This document shows, piece by piece, positions 1 to 8,710 of a stretch of DNA of 44,268 nucleotides. Source of the stretch: Clostridia bacterium (GTDB lineage: Bacteria > Bacillota > DULZ01); NCBI GenBank assembly GCA_012840125.1, contig DULZ01000056.1:1-44268 (forward strand). Direction: 5' to 3'. Below the pieces are notes generated by a model. That model did no database searches. It worked only from the letters and a program-made list of their open reading frames with translations, and was not told the origin of the DNA. Within the stretch, counting starts at the first letter, position 1, and each line of letters starts with the position of its first letter. The translations under genes and the position numbers were made by a program.

Positions 1-149
1 CGAAGCGGAGGCCCAGCCTTTACCCTTGACTGGTGACTGGCGAGCCGGATAATCTAAGCGGCAGTGTTCAGGTTTACAAGCAAACCGAACTCACTGAGGA
101 ATTTACACACTAATTTGGACTTGACCTATGATTGAGCCTATGTACGGGT
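1..149. other. Left-edge non-coding stretch
   Basis: No credible reading frame, RNA gene or repeat was seen here. It lies downstream of the broken HD gene and probably holds decayed sequence of that gene or its neighbour. Confidence 0.4.
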
Positions 150-421
150 TCAAGTACTGCTTATAATCGACATATCCTCGTGCTTGAAACTGCCGCCCAG
201 GCTCTTGACAGCGTTCTCCAAAGCATGACTGAACGGCCCATGCCGTAAACCCCTAGGGAATGAGTGAACCGGCTGTGTTCGGCAGCAGGATATACCATCC
301 ACCCTATCCCTAACTGCCTAATCCTTCTCAACCTTTGGAAGGCGTAAGTGTCAATAAGCCTTAAGGCGGTATCGTCTATTTTGATAATACTGTGGATCGG
401 GTCTCTGATAATCTTCCCCAT
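150..421 (-). pseudogene. HD-superfamily phosphohydrolase remnant with an internal deletion
   Basis: The start is intact: a purine-rich site (GGGGGAGCGGG) precedes ATG at 421. The first ~60 residues match the N-terminus of the HD (dGTPase-like) family, with [16 protein letters not shown] and [11 protein letters not shown]. After the GVY motif the frame changes. In the next frame (about 242 to 150) one reads HGPFSHALE and KHEDMS, motifs that normally lie about 40-60 residues further on, after the HD pair itself. The gene has therefore lost the segment with the catalytic HD dyad and been frameshifted; it stops at TGA 150-152. The family is the same as the intact gene at 35358-36824. No function is expected. 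Confidence 0.8.
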
Positions 422-556
422 CCCGCTCCCCCTTTATTGGAAAGCTCCTTCCACAAATAGAAAATTATATAAATGCTTCCATTTCCCTTCCGTTTATGCC
501 CTGTTCTTTCGTCTTTTGTGTCGTTCTTAATTTCGCTCAGCAAACAAAATGCCCAT

Positions 557-590
557 AAAAAATCAATGGACAGGAATTCCTCCTGTCCAT
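557..590 (-). terminator. Rho-independent terminator of the DegV gene
   Basis: A perfect 10-bp stem (566-575 with 581-590, loop ATTCC) is followed on the minus strand by a six-T run (557-562). It begins 11 bases after the DegV stop codon. Confidence 0.85.
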
Positions 591-601
591 ATAATTCCAT
601 T

Positions 602-1459
602 TTATTGCAACATATACAAGATGCCGACGGTACCCGGCCCGCAGTGACTGGAGATCACGCTGCCGGCTTCCGTCACAAATACCCGGGCGCCGGGGAATTC
701 TTGCTGCACCCGCTGTACGATGGCCTCCACCATCTCCGGGCACGCCGCCCCCGTCACCGCGATGAACTGCCGGTCCACCTTATCCTTGTCGGTCACGATG
801 CATTCCACCAACCGGTCCACGATCTTTTTCCCGCCGCCCCGGATCTTTTCCTTCACCACAATCTTGCCCTCAGACATGGTGAGCATGGGATGAATCTTGA
901 GCACCCCTGCCATCAGGCTCTGCAGCCCGGAGCAACGGCCTCCCTTATACAGGTATTCCATGGTGTCTACCACGAACTGGGTGCTCAATTTGGGCACCCG
1001 CGCCTTCACCAGGGGGACAATCTCTGACAGGGGCAACCCCTGCTGGGCCAGCTCCGCGGCATAAATGGCCAGCATGCCGGTGGCGGAAGAAAGGTTCAAC
1101 CCGTCGATAACCTCCACCCTGCCGGGCGGCAGTTCACCGGCGGCAATCATAGCCGACTGGACCGTGGCTGACAGGTGGCTGGACAGACAGATGCAGATGA
1201 CATCGCTGCCCGCCTCAATGATTTCTTTAAAAACCGAGAGAAAATCTTCCGGCGTCGGAGCCGCCGTTTGGGGCATGATGCCTGTTTGGGCTACCTTTTG
1301 GAACAGCTGCCGGTTGTTGATTTCGACGCCGTCTGCATAGACTTCTTCGCCAAAGCGAACGTAAAGGGGCACCATCCGGATATCATATTGCGCCAGCAGC
1401 TCCTGGGTCAAATCACTGGTACTGTCAGTTACTACCTTTACTCTCTGCAATACAATCAC
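602..1459 (-). CDS. DegV family fatty-acid-binding protein
   Basis: The 285-residue product has the normal length for DegV/EDD-fold proteins, which bind a fatty acid and in Firmicutes (as FakB) can present it to the kinase FakA. Seen here: the N-terminal VTDSTSDL motif (residues 10-17), the ICLSSHLSATVQSA motif (about 90-105) and DTMEYLYKGGRCSG (about 165-178), all typical ligand-pocket segments. The start is uncertain: GTG at 1459 gives full length, but its nearest purine-rich site (AAAGGA) is far upstream, and TTG three codons later is an alternative. No fakA-like gene is nearby. The gene seems monocistronic with its own terminator. The exact fatty-acid role is inferred from the family. Confidence 0.9.
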   Translation of the reverse strand: MIVLQRVKVVTDSTSDLTQELLAQYDIRMVPLYVRFGEEVYADGVEINNRQLFQKVAQTGIMPQTAAPTPEDFLSVFKEIIEAGSDVICICLSSHLSATVQSAMIAAGELPPGRVEVIDGLNLSSATGMLAIYAAELAQQGLPLSEIVPLVKARVPKLSTQFVVDTMEYLYKGGRCSGLQSLMAGVLKIHPMLTMSEGKIVVKEKIRGGGKKIVDRLVECIVTDKDKVDRQFIAVTGAACPEMVEAIVQRVQQEFPGARVFVTEAGSVISSHCGPGTVGILYMLQ

Positions 1460-1531
1460 CCAACCGTGTTTTTCCTTTGATTATACCAATTCCTGTACTA
1501 AACCGGTAGCACCTTTTACCAAGAAGCCGTC

Positions 1532-1777
1532 TCACCTCTTCTGGTGGGCTCGCCGCACAAACTTGCGGAAATCTTCCTTTTTAAAGAAGGGCTGTTCTCG
1601 CTCCAGCCTCTCCAACAGTTCTTGCACGTGGTATTCGATATCGCATAAGGCAGCGCCTAACTGGGGGATATTCTTTTTCTTATAAGCTTCTGCCAACTCA
1701 TCGATGCCTGCTTTCAGTTCCTCGATACACGCTTCAACGGTCCTTCGTTCTTCCTGAGTTGCCATACGCAAAGACAC
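1532..1777 (-). CDS. Small charged, probably helical protein of unknown function
   Basis: An 81-residue product rich in E, K, R and L, with no membrane segment and no motif I recognise. The pattern (EELKAGIDELAEAYKKK, VQELLERLEREQ) suggests an amphipathic helical hairpin or short coiled coil. A ribosome site (GGGGGAG) lies just upstream of the ATG at 1777. The gene lies on the same strand as DegV with a gap of about 70 bases and may share its transcript. Codon use looks like the neighbours, so I judge it real, but no role can be assigned. Confidence 0.6.
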   Translation of the reverse strand: MSLRMATQEERRTVEACIEELKAGIDELAEAYKKKNIPQLGAALCDIEYHVQELLERLEREQPFFKKEDFRKFVRRAHQKR

Positions 1778-1934
1778 AGAATCGCTCCCCCTTTACACAT
1801 AATTTTGAGCAGCATCCCGGACAAGATACTACTCCTATATTGATATTTTACCTTATTAAATAATTTTTGCAAGGGGAGGGAAGTCGTGTATCCAGTATAT
1901 TTACCCCGGACCGGGCGCCTGCCGGCCCTTTCCT

Positions 1935-3272
1935 CTAGCGCCGCAGGGCCTCCACCGGGGGTACCGAGGAAGCGGAAATAGCGGGATAGACACCGAACAG
2001 GAGCCCCGCCCCGACGGCCACCAAACTGGCGATCTGGATGGCTTGGAAACTAATGGCTGTCTCAAAGCCGTAGCGGGCAAAAATGTTGATGCCCCAAATC
2101 CCGGCGGCCACCCCGGCAATGGCACCCACACCGCTTAAATACAGCGCCTCCAGCAAGAACTGGGTCAACAGGTCCCCCTGCTTGGCACCGATGGCCCGCC
2201 GCACGCCGATTTCCTTGGTGCGCTCCGTCACCGCCACCAGCATGATGTTCATAATGCCTAACCCCCCGACCAGCAGGGAAACGGCGGCAATGCCTCCTAA
2301 CAGCAAGGTCATCACCCGGTTGGCTTTATCGGCTTCTTCCACCAGCTGGTTGAGGTTGGTAATGGTAATCAGGTCCTTACCGGTGCTAATGCCGGGAATC
2401 TCCCGGCTCTCCCCGGGGGGCACAGGCTCCTCCATCATCGCCATGTCTACCGGCACGGTCATGCCTTCCGCCCCACCGGCTTCCCCTGGACCGGCAGGTA
2501 CCGGGGTGGGCGCTTTCTGGTCCAAGCCCAGCTGCCGCCGGTAGATCCGTCCCATTTGCACCACGGCCAAGTCCGCCGCCTTGGGGTCGCTGGCCTTGGC
2601 CCAGATTTCCTGCACGGCTTTTTGGTTAGCCAGTTTCAGGGCCGTGGTATAAGGAATGACGATCATGTCATCGATACCTTCCGCCTGGCCGGCGCCCTTG
2701 GGCGCCAGCACCCCGGTAATCCTGAAAGTAAACCCGTCGATAGTAATGGTTTGCCCCACGGGGCTCCTGCCGCCCATGAGCCCGGCGGCGATGTTATAGC
2801 CCAGGACGGCTACCCGGGCCCGCTGTTCCACATGCCAGGTGGTGAAGAAATGCCCGGCGATCACCGCCTGGTCCCGGATTTCGGGATACTGGTTGTTCAC
2901 GCCGAGGATTTCTCCGGTCCCCCTGGTGCGGCGCCAGCGGATGGGTTTTTCTATCTTCACCACCGGCGTCGCCAGGTCCAGGCCGTCTACTCTTTCCACC
3001 AGCTCCTGGGCCTGGGCCGGGTCCAGGGTGACGGAATCGTCCTCGGCCCGCACCACGATCACATTGGTTCCCAAGCTTTCAAACTGCCGCACCACCGCTT
3101 GCCTGGCCCCTTCGCCAATGCCCATAAGGCTGACAATGGAGGCCACCCCAATGGCCACACCCAGAATCGTCAAAGCGGACCGCAGGGGATTGGCCAGGAC
3201 ACCATGGGCGGCCATCTGGGCCGCAAACCAGAACCGCACCCAGAGGGCTCTGATCCCTTTCGCCATCACCAT
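1935..3272 (-). CDS. MacB/FtsX-type ABC transporter permease
   Basis: The 445-residue product has the MacB layout without the fused ATPase: an N-terminal membrane helix (about 30-52, LTILGVAIGVASIVSLMGIGEG), a large extracytoplasmic MacB_PCD-type domain (about 60-310), then three FtsX-domain helices (about 325-350, 370-395, 410-435) with the family hallmark TERTKEIGVRRAIGA after the first. It is the last gene of an ATPase-adaptor-permease operon and its ATG overlaps the adaptor stop by one base (TAATG), implying translational coupling. Such tripartite systems export peptides, antibiotics or lipid-linked substrates. The substrate here is unknown. Confidence 0.92.
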   Translation of the reverse strand: MVMAKGIRALWVRFWFAAQMAAHGVLANPLRSALTILGVAIGVASIVSLMGIGEGARQAVVRQFESLGTNVIVVRAEDDSVTLDPAQAQELVERVDGLDLATPVVKIEKPIRWRRTRGTGEILGVNNQYPEIRDQAVIAGHFFTTWHVEQRARVAVLGYNIAAGLMGGRSPVGQTITIDGFTFRITGVLAPKGAGQAEGIDDMIVIPYTTALKLANQKAVQEIWAKASDPKAADLAVVQMGRIYRRQLGLDQKAPTPVPAGPGEAGGAEGMTVPVDMAMMEEPVPPGESREIPGISTGKDLITITNLNQLVEEADKANRVMTLLLGGIAAVSLLVGGLGIMNIMLVAVTERTKEIGVRRAIGAKQGDLLTQFLLEALYLSGVGAIAGVAAGIWGINIFARYGFETAISFQAIQIASLVAVGAGLLFGVYPAISASSVPPVEALRR

Positions 3273-5014
3273 TACACCCCGCCTTCACCGGAGCCGTTGC
3301 CCTGGCCTCCGCCGCCGGAGCCGTCGTCAGGCTGCGAGGGCAGCAGTGTATCCTTGCCTTGGATGCGCTGGCTGGGCAGGACGTCCGCCGAACTGCCGGT
3401 AATGACCAGTTCCCCTTCCTCCAGCCCTTCTTTAACCTCCGCGTAACGATCATCCATCAAGCCCACGGTAATAGGCACCACTTTCACCGTACCGTCAGGA
3501 TTTAACACTTCCACCATGGAACGCCCGTCTTCTTCAAAAATGGCTTCCACCGGCGCCAGGAGTACATTTTCGGCACTACCGGCCTGGATAAAGGCCCTGG
3601 CGCTCATGCCCGGTCTCAGCTCCGGGCTGCCGACGACTTTGATGTCTACCTCAAACATGGTCATGCCGTCCCGGTCCCTGCCCATGGTGGACACCCGGTT
3701 CACTTCTCCTTCAAAGGTGCGCCCCGGCAGGGCATCCACCGTCACCTGGACTTTCGCTCCCTGCTGCACCAGGAGGACGTCGATGTCGTCCACGGTGGAC
3801 CACATCCGCATGTCGGAAGTATTATAGATATGGCCCAACCATTCCCCCGGGGTCAAAGTCCGCCCCACATCCGTTTCTATGTAAGCCACGACCCCGTCCA
3901 TGGGCGACAGGATGTCCAGGTTATTGTACTGGTCGTACAAGCGCTGGAGCTCATCTTCTTTGTCCCGGAGCTCATTGACCTTGGCGTCAATGGTCTGGCG
4001 GGCGTCGTCCCCCGCCAGGGAAACGATTTTGTCTCCCGGATTCACCTTCTGGCCGTTCTTCACATAAACGTTGGTCACAATGGCCTCGGCCCGGCTGTAG
4101 ATGGTTTCCTCGTCGACATAACCGTCCACCACCGAAGGATAACGAGTCCAGCGGGCACTAAACGCGTCAATGGTCTCCGCTTTGGGATCCACCGGCAGCC
4201 CTACTTCCGCCAGCATGCCGGTGCGGATGAGACCGGGGTTATCCGCTTCAATGCTGACCCAGTGGACATAGACGTGCTCTTCGTTGGCCTGGCCGCTGCC
4301 CGCCGGCTTGTAGGGATCAGCCAGGCTGGAAGCCGGTTCCGCCACCGGCTCGAAATTCACATCCGTTACCCGCCCGACGATAATGCCGTCAAACTGGGCA
4401 AAGCGCAGGGCTACTTTTTGACCGATCTGGACATTTTGAAATTCCCAGGGGGTCAGCTTGGCCACCAAACGGAAGCGGGAATCGTCCACCACTTTGGCCA
4501 CAATCTGTCCCAATTTCAGCTCTTCACCTTCCCGGACCTGCAGTTCGGTAATCCGCCCGCCGATAGGGGTGGTCAAGGTAATGCCCCGGCTGGCATCCAA
4601 CCGGTCCACTTCTGCCACCGGGATATTTAGGAGTTCCGCGATGTCTTTTTTGTCCTCTAGGATTTTCCTTTCCAAGCTCTTAATCTGGCTTTCCAAGTCA
4701 GGGGCTTTTAAACGAACCAGCAGCTGCCCCTTTTTCACTTCGTCTCCTTCCTTCACCAGTATTTCCTCAATCAAATATGTAATGCCGCCGCTGCCGCGGT
4801 AACCGGGCACCTGGATCCCGCCGCCGCTGGTGGGATTCAGGCTGCCCACCACTTCCACGCCGACGGAGATATCACCCCGGGTGACCGGCTTCGTGGAGTA
4901 TACCGGTCCCTGGTTCTCTTCCTCCGGGGGCGGTATCAACTGCTGGTAGGCATAGTAACCCCCGCCCAAAACAATCAGGACAATCACGACGATAGTTAAC
5001 ACTTTTTGCCACAT
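3272..5014 (-). CDS. MacA/HlyD-type efflux adaptor subunit
   Basis: 580 residues: an N-terminal membrane anchor (about 5-24, VLTIVVIVLIVLGGGYYAY), then lipoyl/barrel-sandwich and beta-barrel segments typical of periplasmic adaptor (membrane fusion) proteins. It is long for a MacA and appears to contain two lipoyl-like halves: GDEVKKGQLLVRLKAPD near the N-terminus and GQKVNPGDKIVSL near the middle, with a short coiled segment following each. The C-terminus ends in a low-complexity Gly-rich tail. It sits 11 bases after the ATPase stop and overlaps the permease start. In a Gram-positive host it would act on the outer face of the membrane, linking the pump to cell-wall or exported partners. Confidence 0.9.
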   Translation of the reverse strand: MWQKVLTIVVIVLIVLGGGYYAYQQLIPPPEEENQGPVYSTKPVTRGDISVGVEVVGSLNPTSGGGIQVPGYRGSGGITYLIEEILVKEGDEVKKGQLLVRLKAPDLESQIKSLERKILEDKKDIAELLNIPVAEVDRLDASRGITLTTPIGGRITELQVREGEELKLGQIVAKVVDDSRFRLVAKLTPWEFQNVQIGQKVALRFAQFDGIIVGRVTDVNFEPVAEPASSLADPYKPAGSGQANEEHVYVHWVSIEADNPGLIRTGMLAEVGLPVDPKAETIDAFSARWTRYPSVVDGYVDEETIYSRAEAIVTNVYVKNGQKVNPGDKIVSLAGDDARQTIDAKVNELRDKEDELQRLYDQYNNLDILSPMDGVVAYIETDVGRTLTPGEWLGHIYNTSDMRMWSTVDDIDVLLVQQGAKVQVTVDALPGRTFEGEVNRVSTMGRDRDGMTMFEVDIKVVGSPELRPGMSARAFIQAGSAENVLLAPVEAIFEEDGRSMVEVLNPDGTVKVVPITVGLMDDRYAEVKEGLEEGELVITGSSADVLPSQRIQGKDTLLPSQPDDGSGGGGQGNGSGEGGV

Positions 5015-5025
5015 GGCCTTTCCTC

Positions 5026-5766
5026 CTATGCCACCGGTGTTTGCCCCTGCTCCGGTTCTTCCACCGCTACCAGGGGCTGCTCCACCATTTCGATTTTCTC
5101 AATCATGCCGTCTTTTAAATGGACCACCCGCGTGCCGTGCAGGGCAATGTCCCTCTCATGGGTCACCTGGACAATGGTCAGACCCCTTTCCCGGTTGAGC
5201 CGCTGGAAAATAGCCATCACGGTCAGGCCCGTCCTGGAATCCAGCGCCCCCGTAGGCTCGTCGGCCAGGATTAAAGTGGGCTCTCCCACCAGGGCCCGGG
5301 CAATGGCGACCCGCTGCTGCTCCCCACCGGAAAGCTGGGTGGGGCGGTGATGGCACCTTTCTCCCAAGCCCACCGCTTCCAAGGCGGCCCTGGCCCGCAT
5401 TCTCCTTTCCTTGGCTCCTACGCCCCGGTAGATGAGGGGAAGTTCCACATTCCCCTGGGCATCTAAATCCGGCAGCAGGTGAAAACTTTGAAAAACAAAG
5501 CCGATGAACTGGTTGCGGATTTCGGCTAACCGGCCGTCACTCAGTTTTTCCACATGTTGTCCCGCCAGGATGACACTGCCTGTAGAAGGGCGGTCCAAGC
5601 AGCCGATTAAGTTCAGCAAAGTAGACTTGCCGGAACCGGAAGGTCCCATAATGGATAGGAATTCACCTTGCTCCACGGTAAGATTGATGTCTTTTAACGC
5701 TTCCACTACGATTTGACCGTTCTTGTAACGACGGGATACTCCCTTGAGTTCTAAAATGGGCAACAA
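5026..5766 (-). CDS. MacB/LolD-type ABC transporter ATP-binding protein
   Basis: A 246-residue ATPase with Walker A GPSGSGKST (41-49), Q-loop region FVFQSFHLLP, signature LSGGEQQR (about 146-153), Walker B LILADEPTGALD and an H-loop (VTHE). The FQSFHLLP and GEQQR forms are characteristic of the MacB/LolD/YvrO exporter class. First gene of the three-gene efflux operon; an AGGAGGTCG ribosome site precedes its ATG. It powers the FtsX-type permease at 1935-3272. Confidence 0.95.
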   Translation of the reverse strand: MLPILELKGVSRRYKNGQIVVEALKDINLTVEQGEFLSIMGPSGSGKSTLLNLIGCLDRPSTGSVILAGQHVEKLSDGRLAEIRNQFIGFVFQSFHLLPDLDAQGNVELPLIYRGVGAKERRMRARAALEAVGLGERCHHRPTQLSGGEQQRVAIARALVGEPTLILADEPTGALDSRTGLTVMAIFQRLNRERGLTIVQVTHERDIALHGTRVVHLKDGMIEKIEMVEQPLVAVEEPEQGQTPVA

Positions 5767-5975
5767 ATCGACCTCCTTTCCGTTAGTATGGAAATTCTAT
5801 GCAGGCATTCGATTCCCTTTTTATTTCGACGTAATTGGTAACGCCCAAGTTCCGGCCGCCCGGTAAATAATTGGCTTTAGTTCAGGCGGAGAATCCATTA
5901 TAATTAAATCATGGGAACAACAGGGAAGACCTGTTGGCTGTTTCGTGCCAAAAATCTGTCAAAGGAGAGGACATA

Positions 5976-6599
5976 ATGAAAAAACTTGCACTGCCGCTGA
6001 CCCTGGTACTGGCCGGCGCTCTACTGGTAACCCCGGCGGTCACCGCCATGAACCGGCTCCCCATCTTTCTCAACGGCCAGAAAGCCCCTGTGGAAGGAGT
6101 TCTCATCGAAGGTTCCACCTACGTTCCCCTGCGTTATTTATCCGAGGCTATGGGAGCGAAAGTGGACTACCGGGACGGCCAGGTGTTCGTGGAAACAGGA
6201 CAAGGTAAGCCGGGCGCAGGCCATTTGAGCCTCACGGCGGAGCAGGTGAAAAAACTGCCCACCAAGAGGCTCAGTGAAAGAATCGAAAAAGACAAGATCG
6301 AGTACGCCGTTACCGCTATCAGCTATACCACCAGAGGCACCACCAGGTATGTCAACCTGCAGCTGATGGAAACCAGCGGCACCCATGCCCATTTCGGCAC
6401 CATTCCCACCATCGCTTACCAGCTGAGCGACGGCACCATCGGGGTGCTGGCGGATTTCAACTTGACGGCGGATAAAGACCTGAACGCCAAGTGGCGCCGG
6501 ACTTTCACCCTGGAATTCGAAAGCCCCGGCCAGGTCCAGTACTATATTTACATCCCGGGCAACAGTAAAGAGCCCATCGGCAAGTGGTCCACTTATTAA
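5976..6599 (+). CDS. Secreted copper-amine-oxidase N-terminal (stalk) domain protein
   Basis: I chose the ATG at 5976 because AAAGGAGAGG lies six bases upstream and a signal peptide follows at once (MKKLALPLTLVLAGALLVTP). After cleavage near residue 25 comes a stalk-like domain (about 27-72) with the family pattern IFLNGQKAPVEG...GSTYVPLRYLSEAMGAKVDY. The remaining ~120 residues (beta-rich) are not recognised. Such proteins are exported and often attach to the cell surface in Clostridia. A possible -10 box (TATAAT, 5899-5904) lies upstream, without a convincing -35. The gene is divergent from the MacB-like operon and may share its control region. Confidence 0.8.
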   Translation: MKKLALPLTLVLAGALLVTPAVTAMNRLPIFLNGQKAPVEGVLIEGSTYVPLRYLSEAMGAKVDYRDGQVFVETGQGKPGAGHLSLTAEQVKKLPTKRLSERIEKDKIEYAVTAISYTTRGTTRYVNLQLMETSGTHAHFGTIPTIAYQLSDGTIGVLADFNLTADKDLNAKWRRTFTLEFESPGQVQYYIYIPGNSKEPIGKWSTY

Positions 6600-6600
6600 A

Positions 6601-6624
6601 CAGGGCCTGCCGGCTTCGGCCCTG
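6601..6624 (+). terminator. Hairpin after the stalk-domain gene
   Basis: CAGGGCC (6601-6607) pairs with GGCCCTG (6618-6624) directly after the stop codon. There is no T-tract, so termination is only possible. Confidence 0.35.
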
Positions 6625-6689
6625 CTGTTAAGCTAAAGGGCACAAAAACACACCCCTCTGGAACATGGTATTAGAAGGAGTGGCGAGTA

Positions 6690-7079
6690 TTGATTAATGA
6701 GGAACTCATTAAGAACACAAAAAACGACCGGTTTGCCGGCTATTTAGGCATTAAGCTGGTGGAGGTCCAACCGGGCTATGCGGTGGCGGAAATGGAAGTC
6801 ACCGAAAACCACTTAAACGGTGTGGGCGTAGTCCACGGCGGTGCCATCTTCGGTCTGGCGGACTATGCTTTCGCCGTGGCTTCCAACTCCAAAGGACCGG
6901 TAGCTCTAGCTGTCAACGCCCAGATTTCCTACTTTAAGTCCCCCCAAGGGAAAAAGCTCACCGCCAAGGCCAGGGAGATCACCTCCAGCCGGAAGCTGGG
7001 CCACTACCAGGTGGATATTCTTGACGAGGACGAGACCCCGGTGGCCAGGTTTACGGGAACAGTTTACATAAAGAGCTAA
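6690..7079 (+). CDS. PaaI-family hotdog thioesterase
   Basis: A 129-residue single hotdog domain. The signature is LNGVGVVHGGAIFGLADYA (about 48-66), where the HGG and the following acidic residue form the usual acyl-CoA thioesterase site. The TTG start at 6690 is chosen because GAAGGAG lies nine bases upstream and the family begins here. These enzymes hydrolyse acyl- or aryl-CoA thioesters, often rescuing CoA from dead-end products; the substrate is not predictable. The gene has its own strong hairpin downstream and looks monocistronic. Confidence 0.88.
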   Translation: MINEELIKNTKNDRFAGYLGIKLVEVQPGYAVAEMEVTENHLNGVGVVHGGAIFGLADYAFAVASNSKGPVALAVNAQISYFKSPQGKKLTAKAREITSSRKLGHYQVDILDEDETPVARFTGTVYIKS

Positions 7080-7080
7080 A

Positions 7081-7114
7081 AGCAAGGGAGGATGCGGAAA
7101 CATCCTCCCTTGCT
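7081..7114 (+). terminator. Strong bidirectional-looking hairpin between convergent genes
   Basis: A perfect 14-bp stem (7081-7094 with 7101-7114, loop CGGAAA) lies two bases after the thioesterase stop and before the convergent hydrolase gene. The flanking T content is modest on both strands, so it may serve both directions. Confidence 0.7.
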
Positions 7115-7206
7115 CAGCTTATTGACAGGCCACACATACGGCCACCGGTGGCCGTCTTACTTGCACCCAACCAATGATGAGCAGACTGCCAACCCACCTT
7201 CCCCCG

Positions 7207-7782
7207 TCACAGGCGAGGCAGATGGTCAATAAACTCCGCGGCAGTCATCAGTTTAATCCCTATATTCTCCATATCCCGCAAGTTGGCCGCGTGGATTTCC
7301 GGCGTTTGGGCCCCGGTGCCGTCGGTGAGGACAATCACTTCATAATCCAGGGAATTGGCATCCCACACGGTGGCCCGGATGCAGTTAGGGGTCTGCACCC
7401 CGGCGACGGCCACTTGGGTGACACCCAGTGTCCGGAGAAGGCTGTCCAGTTCCGTCCGGAAGAAGGCGCTCCAGCGCTTCTTGACGATGACGGGCTCCCC
7501 CGGCAGGGGTTTAAGGGGCGCTAGGATTTCCGCCCCCTTGGTTCCTTTGACCACCCCGCCGCCCACCCGGACGAAATGGGGGTACCGGGTAATCTCCACA
7601 TCGCTGCCGCCGGGCTCATACTCCCGCCGCACGTGGACTACCGGCAGCCCGTACCGGCGGCAGGCCTCCAAAACCTCTTTAATACGATCCGCTACCGCCA
7701 GGGCCCCGTTTACATAAAATGGAGCCCCCGGCAGGCAGAAATCATTTTGCATGTCGATGATTAACAAGGCAGTCCGGCCCAA
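7207..7782 (-). CDS. Isochorismatase-like cysteine hydrolase
   Basis: 191 residues of the isochorismatase/nicotinamidase superfamily. The D-K-C catalytic set is visible: D10 (LIIDMQND), K101 or K102 (VIVKKRWSAF) and C134 (VQTPNCIRAT), with the preceding cis-peptide-type segment. Members hydrolyse amides or ureido compounds (nicotinamide, biuret, N-carbamoylsarcosine, ureidoacrylate), and sequence alone does not fix the substrate. It lies 160 bases after the ATPase of a sulfonate/nitrate-type ABC importer on the same strand, which suggests it acts on what that importer brings in. The convergent thioesterase gene is separated by a hairpin. Confidence 0.88.
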   Translation of the reverse strand: MGRTALLIIDMQNDFCLPGAPFYVNGALAVADRIKEVLEACRRYGLPVVHVRREYEPGGSDVEITRYPHFVRVGGGVVKGTKGAEILAPLKPLPGEPVIVKKRWSAFFRTELDSLLRTLGVTQVAVAGVQTPNCIRATVWDANSLDYEVIVLTDGTGAQTPEIHAANLRDMENIGIKLMTAAEFIDHLPRL

Positions 7783-7942
7783 GCGTCTTCTCTCCCGTCT
7801 TTTTGGTCATCTTCCTGCCGAAAACGGCTTCTCCCTACGGCCCAGCGCCAGGGGCACCGGCGAGGGCCGGTGGCCACAGGCTGCCCCGGCCGCCTGCCGG
7901 CACACCGCGCTGCGTGCCGGGGCGAAAACCCTTCCCTGTCTT

Positions 7943-8710
7943 CTAGGATTCTTCCCAGAGCATCTCCATGATTTCTTTCTTGATTTCCGTAAACCGCTGG
8001 GACACCGTCACCCGGTGATCCCGCGGCCGGGGGATGTCCACGGGAATCTTGGCCCGGATGCGCCCGGGCCGCTTGGACATCACATACACATTATCCGCCA
8101 AGAGCACCGCTTCATCAATATCGTGGGTAATAAACAGCACGGTGGTCCGTTCTTTCTCCCAAACGGAAAGCAGCAAATCCTGCATAACGGAACGGGTCTG
8201 GGCATCAAGGGCCCCGAAAGGCTCATCCATGAGAAGCATTTCCGGATCATTGGCCAGGGCCCGGGCAATGGCCACCCTCTGTTTCATGCCCCCGGACAGG
8301 GTCTTGGGCAGGGCGCTTTCAAAACCGGTAAGGCCCACCAGTTCAATGTAATGACGTGCTTTCTTGGCCCTTTCTGCGGCCGGCAGGCCTTTGAGCTTTA
8401 AACCGAATTCCACGTTCTGCTGCACCGTGAGCCAGGGAAACAAAGTATAGGATTGGAACACCATACCCCGGTCCGCCCCGGGCCCGGTGATGGCCCGGCC
8501 CTCCAGCAGCACCTCCCCGGCACTGGCCTGTTCCAAACCGGCCACGATGTTCAGCAGGGTCGACTTACCGCAGCCGCTGGGCCCGACGATAACGGCCAAT
8601 TCATTCTCCTTGATATCCAGGTCAATATCCGCTAGGGCCTCTACCCTTTCCCCGCGGGCACCGGTAAACCACTTGTTCACCCGGCGCAGCACCAGTTTCG
8701 CCCGGCTCAT
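7943..8710 (-). CDS. ABC importer ATP-binding protein (SsuB/TauB/NrtD type)
   Basis: A 255-residue ATPase with Walker A GPSGCGKST (43-51), FQSYTLFPWLTV (the form typical of the nitrate/sulfonate/taurine class), signature LSGGMKQR, Walker B LLMDEPFGALD and switch THDIDEAV. It overlaps the permease gene by four bases (ATGA), so the two are translationally coupled. It energises uptake through the permease at 8707-9504. The substrate is undetermined; sulfonate is attractive because of the Xsc locus in this window. Confidence 0.93.
   Translation of the reverse strand: MSRAKLVLRRVNKWFTGARGERVEALADIDLDIKENELAVIVGPSGCGKSTLLNIVAGLEQASAGEVLLEGRAITGPGADRGMVFQSYTLFPWLTVQQNVEFGLKLKGLPAAERAKKARHYIELVGLTGFESALPKTLSGGMKQRVAIARALANDPEMLLMDEPFGALDAQTRSVMQDLLLSVWEKERTTVLFITHDIDEAVLLADNVYVMSKRPGRIRAKIPVDIPRPRDHRVTVSQRFTEIKKEIMEMLWEES

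Noticed and set aside
3830-4630. Long open frame (266 codons) on the plus strand inside the adaptor gene
   Set aside because: It is antisense to a clear MacA-like gene, has no ribosome site and no family resemblance; long antisense frames are common in GC-rich DNA.
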